Assembly (NCBI GenBank): GCA_017997825.1
Contig: JAGOEH010000042.1
Span: 1-19,947 of the forward strand
Source of the DNA: Candidatus Delongbacteria bacterium
GTDB lineage: Bacteria; JAGOEH01
DNA: 19,947 nt
Reading direction: 5' to 3'
Below, piece after piece: positions 16,273 to 19,947 of the stretch (position 1 is the first letter of the stretch; each line of letters starts with the position of its first letter). The notes below the pieces were generated by a model. It made no database searches and was not told the origin of the DNA. It saw nothing but the letters and a program-made list of their open reading frames with translations. Both the position numbers and the translations under genes were made by a program.

Positions 16273-16435
16273 GGGTTCATGAAACATGGGATTGAGTATC
16301 GTGAATCTCGATCCATCCATCCGATGTGGCTTGACATGGGTATCAACTGCTCGAAATTAATCCGAACTTACGCCGTCTTTGTTCGGATGGAATAGCCGAA
16401 CTGAAACTATTTAGCCCGGGAATCACCCACTTGTG

Positions 16436-17260
16436 ATGATCAGATCCATCATAGCCGTTGTAATGTTGATGATCGGTTGTGCCGGTACGGTACCCCGGAT
16501 CGATCATCCATTGGGAGTCTGGATACCCGATGGAAAAAAGCCCAACGGATTGCTGATACACCAGTCTTACCTGGCCGATTATTCATCGAATCATCGGCAA
16601 GCCCGTTGGATATTTTACAAGCTGGTCGATGACCGCACGGAATCCCAGGTAAAACGGGGGGAGCGTTTTCAGCCCGATCCGCTGGTCACGGAGGGACCGG
16701 CGACCTTGAAGGATTACCGGGGAGGAGATAGCCGAGGGAGGCACTTTGACCGGGGCCATCTCAAACCGGCGGCCGATTCCCGGAGCTCAGCCGCGGAAAT
16801 GGAAGAATCCTTTTACCTATCGAATATATCACCCCAGGATCCTGGTTTCAATCGCGGCATTTGGCGCCGGTTGGAGGAGGAGATCCGCCGGTTTGTCGAA
16901 AACGATCAGGAATTGTACATCATCACCGGCCCTTGTCTGCATGATAATCTGCCGGTGATAGGTGCCAACCGGGTATCCATCCCGGAACGGTTTTACAAAG
17001 CCGTTTATGATCTGAAACCACCCCAGAAAAAGGCCATTGCCTTTCTGATCCCCAACCGGAATTCATCCCGGCCCCTGACCGATTTTGTCATTTCGATCGA
17101 CAGCCTGGAAAAGACAGTTGGAATTGATTTTTTCCCACAACTGGATGATCAACTGGAAAATCAATTGGAAAAAACCAGCCGGATTGAGGACTGGGAATTT
17201 TCCGTTTTACCGCCCAATAAAGAAACATCTCCGGTCAATCGGAAGGTTTTGAAGCATTGA
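16436..17260 (+). CDS. Secreted DNA/RNA non-specific endonuclease (NUC1 family) lipoprotein
   Basis: A 274-residue nuclease of the Serratia NucA/NUC1 beta-beta-alpha metal family, which cuts DNA and RNA of any sequence. The catalytic block is DRGHLKPAAD (105-114) with general base H108. The second helix block carries SNISPQDPGFNRGIWRRLE (129-147): N139 is the expected Mg2+ ligand and E147 the conserved Glu. A short lipoprotein signal, MIRSIIAVVMLMIGCAG, has lipobox MIGC with Cys15, so the enzyme should be anchored to a membrane outside the cytoplasm, probably for nutrient scavenging or DNA clearance. The C-terminal 40 residues are a variable tail. Start: ATG 16436; a GTG at 16433 is adjacent and no clear Shine-Dalgarno site is present. 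No immunity protein is visible, which the export signal makes unnecessary. Its G+C is high compared with the AT-rich DNA just upstream. Confidence 0.9.
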   Translation: MIRSIIAVVMLMIGCAGTVPRIDHPLGVWIPDGKKPNGLLIHQSYLADYSSNHRQARWIFYKLVDDRTESQVKRGERFQPDPLVTEGPATLKDYRGGDSRGRHFDRGHLKPAADSRSSAAEMEESFYLSNISPQDPGFNRGIWRRLEEEIRRFVENDQELYIITGPCLHDNLPVIGANRVSIPERFYKAVYDLKPPQKKAIAFLIPNRNSSRPLTDFVISIDSLEKTVGIDFFPQLDDQLENQLEKTSRIEDWEFSVLPPNKETSPVNRKVLKH

Positions 17261-17326
17261 TCCGTTCTCTGAAACCCCACTTGTGATTCTGATATTCATC
17301 GCCTTGATAACAACCGGTGATTGATC

Positions 17327-17365
17327 AAAAAAAATCCGGCGATCGGGAACAACCAACCGCCGGAT
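17327..17365 (-). terminator. Minus-strand terminator downstream of the sorting-domain remnant
   Basis: On the minus strand an 8-bp perfect stem (ATCCGGCG, plus 17334-17341, with CGCCGGAT, 17358-17365) leads into a run of eight T residues (plus A-run 17327-17334). The only minus-strand reading frame it could serve is the sorting-domain fragment ending at 17464. Confidence 0.85.
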
Positions 17366-17463
17366 AATGTTTACTCCTGCAACAACCCATTCCCCTAACC
17401 CATAGTTCATCATCAATGGCCGATCATCCCGCCGTTATCGGCTGATAATCGGATCCAAATCGA

Positions 17464-17718
17464 TCATTTGATTCTCAGCACTTTTCGGTATTGAACCGTA
17501 ACCGATTCGGACCCGGGATGGCGGCTGGAAATACGGACCAGATAAACGCCGGAACTGACGGATTCCCCTTGTTCATTGGTTCCAGGCCATCGCACGATTC
17601 GATGGCCGGATATCGGTTCATCTTTCCATAACCGCGCCACCCGTTGTCCGAATACAGGATATATCCTACCAATACCACCAACTCTTAACTTGGATTCCCA
17701 TTCAATCCTCCCAGGTTG
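17464..17718 (-). pseudogene. Eroded T9SS C-terminal sorting-domain fragment
   Basis: On the minus strand, 84 codons before a TGA at 17464 read as most of a type A sorting domain: RIYPVFGQRVARLW, then HRIVRWPGTNEQGE, SSGVYLVRISS and the end RKVLRIK. These match the second half of the intact copies in the window (ITGEQ, SGIYLCRLR, TIMVLK and similar). The NYPNPF segment that opens such domains is absent; an in-frame TAG (17719-17721) stands in its place. Upstream in the same frame 47 codons are open again (to 17862) after a TAA, but they match nothing I recognise. No start codon with a ribosome binding site fits. This is the 3' scar of a once-secreted protein gene whose body was deleted. Its terminator at 17327-17365 survives. 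Confidence 0.8.
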
Positions 17719-17721
17719 CTA

Positions 17722-18073
17722 TTCCAATTCCAGTTTCACATCGACAATATTCTTTACCCTCGAAAAATGGTATACTACTAATAATGCATTTTTGGTGCCG
17801 CCATCGATCATAACTGACTCCATTTCGATCGAACGATTTTTTTTATTTTGTCTTCCAATGAATTAGGTTGTTCATGATTGACTCACTCCATCCACCATCA
17901 ATTCCCGATAGTGGTAAAAATAATTAACTCGAATCCTATATTTTTAGGCAATAATTCATAGTCATAACACGATAGTCAAGCATCGGGCACGATAGTCCAA
18001 GTCCATGGTGCGGGTTAATTTTTTTTCCAATTAGCAGGTCCTTTTACGACCCGTCTGAGACAAAAGATTTGAC
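17722..18073. other. AT-rich spacer upstream of the C39 peptidase gene
   Basis: About 350 nt of AT-rich DNA without a supported gene. The first 140 nt hold an open minus-strand frame of 47 codons that may be part of the deleted secreted-protein gene. ATAGTC occurs at 17958-17963, 17972-17977 and 17992-17997. The last two copies are part of a 10-bp direct repeat, CACGATAGTC (17968-17977 and 17988-17997), with a 20-nt period. Confidence 0.45.
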
Positions 18074-18102
18074 TTGACCTTGAAGAATAAATATTCTATA
18101 TA
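18074..18102 (+). promoter_or_regulatory. Promoter of the C39-like peptidase gene
   Basis: TTGACC at 18074-18079, a 17-nt spacer and TATATA at 18097-18102 form a good sigma-70-like promoter. Transcription from about 18109 would give a leader of about 125 nt that contains the structured RNA at 18121-18209. Confidence 0.65.
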
Positions 18103-18120
18103 TAGCATAACTACAGCCCA

Positions 18121-18233
18121 GGGCCGGTATCCGATCATAGGGTATCGGATCGAATGCCCATCGAGAACCGGTGCAATCCGACCGGCGAATCTGAAAATTC
18201 CACCCTATGTCTGCCATTCAAGGAGGAAATCCG
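18121..18233 (+). promoter_or_regulatory. Structured 5' leader with alternative helices and potential pseudoknot
   Basis: Hairpin A has stem ATCCGAT (18129-18135) / ATCGGAT (18144-18150) and an 8-nt loop, CATAGGGT (18136-18143). The whole loop is perfectly complementary to ACCCTATG (18202-18209), about 10 nt before the ribosome binding site AAGGAGG (18219-18225). ACCGGC (18181-18186) can pair either with GCCGGT (18123-18128), closing around hairpin A, or with CCGGT (18168-18172) as a local hairpin. These pairings exclude each other, as in riboswitches or other RNA switches. No known class was recognised; a short resemblance to cobalamin-riboswitch sequence (GGTGCAATCC, 18170-18179) is not backed by a B12 box. 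Confidence 0.45.
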
Positions 18234-19619
18234 ATGGTCCGTACAATCCGAATTCTGATGGTGATCTTGAGTTTAATCCTGCTGATATCCTCTCTCCAGG
18301 CGGCATCCTATCCCGACCATTGGACTTATCTGGCCGGCGGCGACAGTTTACTGGCCTGGGTCGACAGTCTGGTGAATGTCGAGCCTTCGGCCGACGGTAA
18401 GGGCCTGCAACTGGCTCCGGATCAATTGACCGGCTATGTGGTTTTCAAACCGCAGACAGTCCCCGATTCGTTTAACCAGGGCCTGCCCTCCTGGAACGGG
18501 CATGCTCAGACCGACCAGTCCGCCTTCAAAGTCTATATCCGCTTTCCCTACAATGGGGGCTGGTCGCGTTGGATGACCGCCGGATACTGGAAATCCCATA
18601 TCTGGTCATCCTATGGCTATACCAGCTATCAAAAAGGCAGCATCGATGTAGATTATGTTCAGTTGACCGCTTATCAGGCCGGCTGGCAGTTTAAAGTCGA
18701 GTTTAAGCGGAAAAGCCTGGCATCGGATATTCCGAGTTTATGGAAACTCAGTTTGTTCACCAGTGACAGCCGAACAACCGATCAGATCGATTATACCCAA
18801 TTGAGGAATGATAACCCGGACAGTGTATTTGTACCGACCCGCTTTGTGGCGCAGCACCTGGTAGATCCGGAAATCGGCGGCAGCATCTGCTCTCCCTCGA
18901 CGGTCGCCATGATCCTTTCCAGTTATGAAATCGACGTGGACGTGAAATCGTTTGCCGAGAACACCTTGGATCCGTATTGGGAAATGTTCGGAGTCTGGCC
19001 GCGGGTGGTGGTTCACGCCTCCGAATACGGACTGAACGGATCGGTGACGCGATACCGGAGCTGGAGTCAGGCCAGGGAAGTATTGGCTGCCGGCGGACGG
19101 ATCGGCATGTCGGTCAGCACCCCGCTATACGGCGGCCATCTGATGATGTTGGCCGGATTTACCTCGGACGGCCGCCCGATCGTTCATGATCCGGCCCGGA
19201 CCGATGACGGATACAGCAAAATTTTCGATAAAACCGAGTTGGCCCAATCCTGGATCGGACATGGCGGAATCGCCTATACCTTTTATCCCTCCGATCCTGT
19301 CACCCCGGTGAAGGAAGAGATCCGCCATATCACCGGACCTGATCCCATCCGTATCGATCTCTACCCCAACCCGTGCAGCGACCATCTGAATCTGAAACTT
19401 GAAACGGTTCAGCCAGGAACCATGACCATCCAGCTCTACAACCTGAACGGACAGTTAGTCCAGACCCTGTTTGATGGCTTTTTGACGGCCGGCTACCATC
19501 CAATGAAATGGAACCGTTCCGCCATTCAGCACGGCAACCTGGCAGCCGGGATCTACCTGGTGGTGGTCCGGGATTCCGGACGATCGCCTCATACCCGGAA
19601 GCTGGTATGGTTAAAATAA
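18234..19619 (+). CDS. Secreted C39-like cysteine peptidase with T9SS sorting domain
   Basis: A 461-residue exported protein. A signal peptide covers about 1-24 (hydrophobic IRILMVILSLILLISS, then AAS). Residues 25-190 form a beta-rich, Trp/Tyr-rich domain resembling a carbohydrate-binding jelly roll (unassigned). Residues 200-352 are a papain-fold peptidase C39-like domain: nucleophile C219 in GGSICSPST, H302 in YGGHLMMLAGF, D319 in IVHDPAR, and Q207 at the oxyanion position. The last 85 residues, from LYPNPC (376-381) through LYNLNGQLV and AAGIYLVVV to KLVWLK, are a T9SS sorting domain. C39-like secreted proteins cleave peptides; here a free extracellular or surface enzyme is inferred because no ABC exporter is fused. 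The ATG is set by AAGGAGG eight bases upstream; an upstream in-frame start at 18207 would disrupt the signal peptide and lacks a site. It is preceded by the structured leader. Confidence 0.88.
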   Translation: MVRTIRILMVILSLILLISSLQAASYPDHWTYLAGGDSLLAWVDSLVNVEPSADGKGLQLAPDQLTGYVVFKPQTVPDSFNQGLPSWNGHAQTDQSAFKVYIRFPYNGGWSRWMTAGYWKSHIWSSYGYTSYQKGSIDVDYVQLTAYQAGWQFKVEFKRKSLASDIPSLWKLSLFTSDSRTTDQIDYTQLRNDNPDSVFVPTRFVAQHLVDPEIGGSICSPSTVAMILSSYEIDVDVKSFAENTLDPYWEMFGVWPRVVVHASEYGLNGSVTRYRSWSQAREVLAAGGRIGMSVSTPLYGGHLMMLAGFTSDGRPIVHDPARTDDGYSKIFDKTELAQSWIGHGGIAYTFYPSDPVTPVKEEIRHITGPDPIRIDLYPNPCSDHLNLKLETVQPGTMTIQLYNLNGQLVQTLFDGFLTAGYHPMKWNRSAIQHGNLAAGIYLVVVRDSGRSPHTRKLVWLK

Positions 19620-19629
19620 AATTCGTTTA

Positions 19630-19659
19630 TTGACAATCGGCCAATTTTCGATATATTAT
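19630..19659 (+). promoter_or_regulatory. Promoter of the last, partial gene
   Basis: TTGACA at 19630-19635 is followed by TATATTAT at 19652-19659 (TATATT after 16 nt or TATTAT after 18 nt), the same arrangement as at 16243-16272. It starts 10 nt after the peptidase stop, so the next gene has its own promoter. Confidence 0.7.
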
Positions 19660-19728
19660 AACTGAGTGAGGGAAGGATCGGGGAATTGCCTCTGATTCTT
19701 CTTTAATCCCGAAAACAAGGAGGAAATG

Positions 19729-19947
19729 ATGCGACGACAGATTTTGTTGCTGATCAGCCTTTCAGCCGTCATTTTTTGGTCGGGAATCAGTTATGCATCG
19801 GCCGGCGGCCATATGTCGTGGATCTCATTCCATAACGAATCGTTTCTGCTGGATACCCCCCAGCCCCGGACCCTCCAGTTGGGCGGATATTTTTATCACA
19901 GCAGCTACAGTTTTGATGAAGCCAACATGGATTACGACTTCAACACC
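19729..19947 (+). CDS. Start of an exported protein, possible outer-membrane protein (3' end cut by window)
   Basis: Only the first 73 residues are in the window. They begin with a signal peptide, MRRQILLLISLSAVIFW, with a likely cleavage after SYASA (about residue 25). The mature start is rich in aromatic and polar residues (LQLGGYFYHSSYSFDE), as in outer-membrane beta-barrels or surface beta-proteins, but the family cannot be named. AGGAGG lies five bases before ATG 19729; the adjacent ATG at 19726 is too close to it. It has its own promoter and lies 109 nt after the C39-like peptidase gene. Confidence 0.75.
   Translation, partial: MRRQILLLISLSAVIFWSGISYASAGGHMSWISFHNESFLLDTPQPRTLQLGGYFYHSSYSFDEANMDYDFNT

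Larger units (their letters stand above)
16038..16435. other. AT-rich intergenic region with palindromes between divergent genes
   Basis: About 400 nt with no gene that I can support. It contains a perfect 16-bp palindrome at 16085-16100 (CATGATTATAATCATG) and a 14-bp imperfect inverted repeat with arms at 16121-16134 and 16167-16180 (12 of 14 pair). A plus-strand promoter lies at 16243-16272, and a perfect 8-bp hairpin in the leader of the nuclease gene at 16360-16367 / 16381-16388. The dense symmetry fits regulation of the two divergent exported-protein genes. Confidence 0.5.

Noticed and set aside
17576-17866. A 96-codon plus-strand frame
   Set aside because: Antisense to the sorting-domain remnant, which has clear homology on the minus strand; no start signal.
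18150-18209. Cobalamin riboswitch
   Set aside because: A short piece resembles the conserved GGTG-AA-TCC segment, but the B12 box and the long P3-P6 region are absent, and the leader is too short.
18074-18400. A 108-codon plus-strand frame starting inside the peptidase promoter
   Set aside because: It begins in the -35 box, before the likely transcription start, and overlaps the peptidase gene out of phase.
1-19947. CRISPR array, tRNA/rRNA genes, transposase or phage genes
   Set aside because: No regularly spaced repeats of 24-40 nt, no cloverleaf or rRNA stretches and no mobile-element proteins were found on either strand, although remnants at 14950-15973 and 17464-17718 show past rearrangement.

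Overview
The window looks like chromosomal DNA of a Gram-negative bacterium that is free-living or host-associated, probably a non-Bacteroidota member of the wider Fibrobacterota-Chlorobi-Bacteroidota (FCB) assemblage. This is inferred from content only. Four proteins or remnants end in a type IX secretion (T9SS, 'por') C-terminal sorting domain, and there are MacB-type export genes, lipoproteins and a probable outer-membrane protein. The readable promoters, however, are canonical TTGACA / TATAAT-like boxes rather than the -33/-7 promoters of Bacteroidota. I cannot name the species.

Layout. (1) Positions 1-1681, plus strand: the end of a chemotaxis operon, with a CheY-type receiver (cut by the window edge), a STAS-domain protein and the methylesterase CheB. 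(2) 2030-6482, plus strand: a tightly coupled efflux/export operon with a membrane-fusion protein, a MacB/LolD-type ATPase and two paralogous FtsX/MacB-type permeases, closed by a strong terminator. (3) 6676-8426, minus strand: DNA polymerase V genes in the order umuC-umuD, the reverse of E. coli. (4) 8689-11255, plus strand, divergent from umuC: an FHA-GGDEF diguanylate cyclase followed after 17 nt by a membrane Ser/Thr kinase, a likely phospho-Thr to c-di-GMP signalling pair. (5) 11275-14835, minus strand: a 1186-residue secreted protein with a deacetylase-like N-terminus, two tandem alpha/beta-hydrolase repeats and a sorting domain.

(6) 14883-18110 is a remodelled, partly AT-rich accessory stretch. 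It holds an AT-rich lipoprotein gene whose 3' end runs out of frame into a 5'-truncated VIT/vWA protein carrying a sorting domain. It also holds a secreted NUC1-type endonuclease lipoprotein, and an eroded sorting-domain fragment that still has its own terminator. (7) 18074-19619, plus strand: a secreted C39-like cysteine peptidase with a sorting domain, preceded by a leader RNA with mutually exclusive helices and a potential pseudoknot. (8) From 19729: the start of another exported protein, cut by the window end.

Together, the right half encodes secreted or surface degradative enzymes (esterase/hydrolase, nuclease, peptidase) and the left half encodes motility signalling, export, mutagenic repair and second-messenger control. 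The observations most worth following up are the structured leader at 18121-18233, the duplicated hydrolase protein, the FHA-GGDEF/kinase pair with its repeat-rich divergent control region, and the fused remnants at 14950-15973. No tRNA, rRNA, CRISPR array or transposase was seen.
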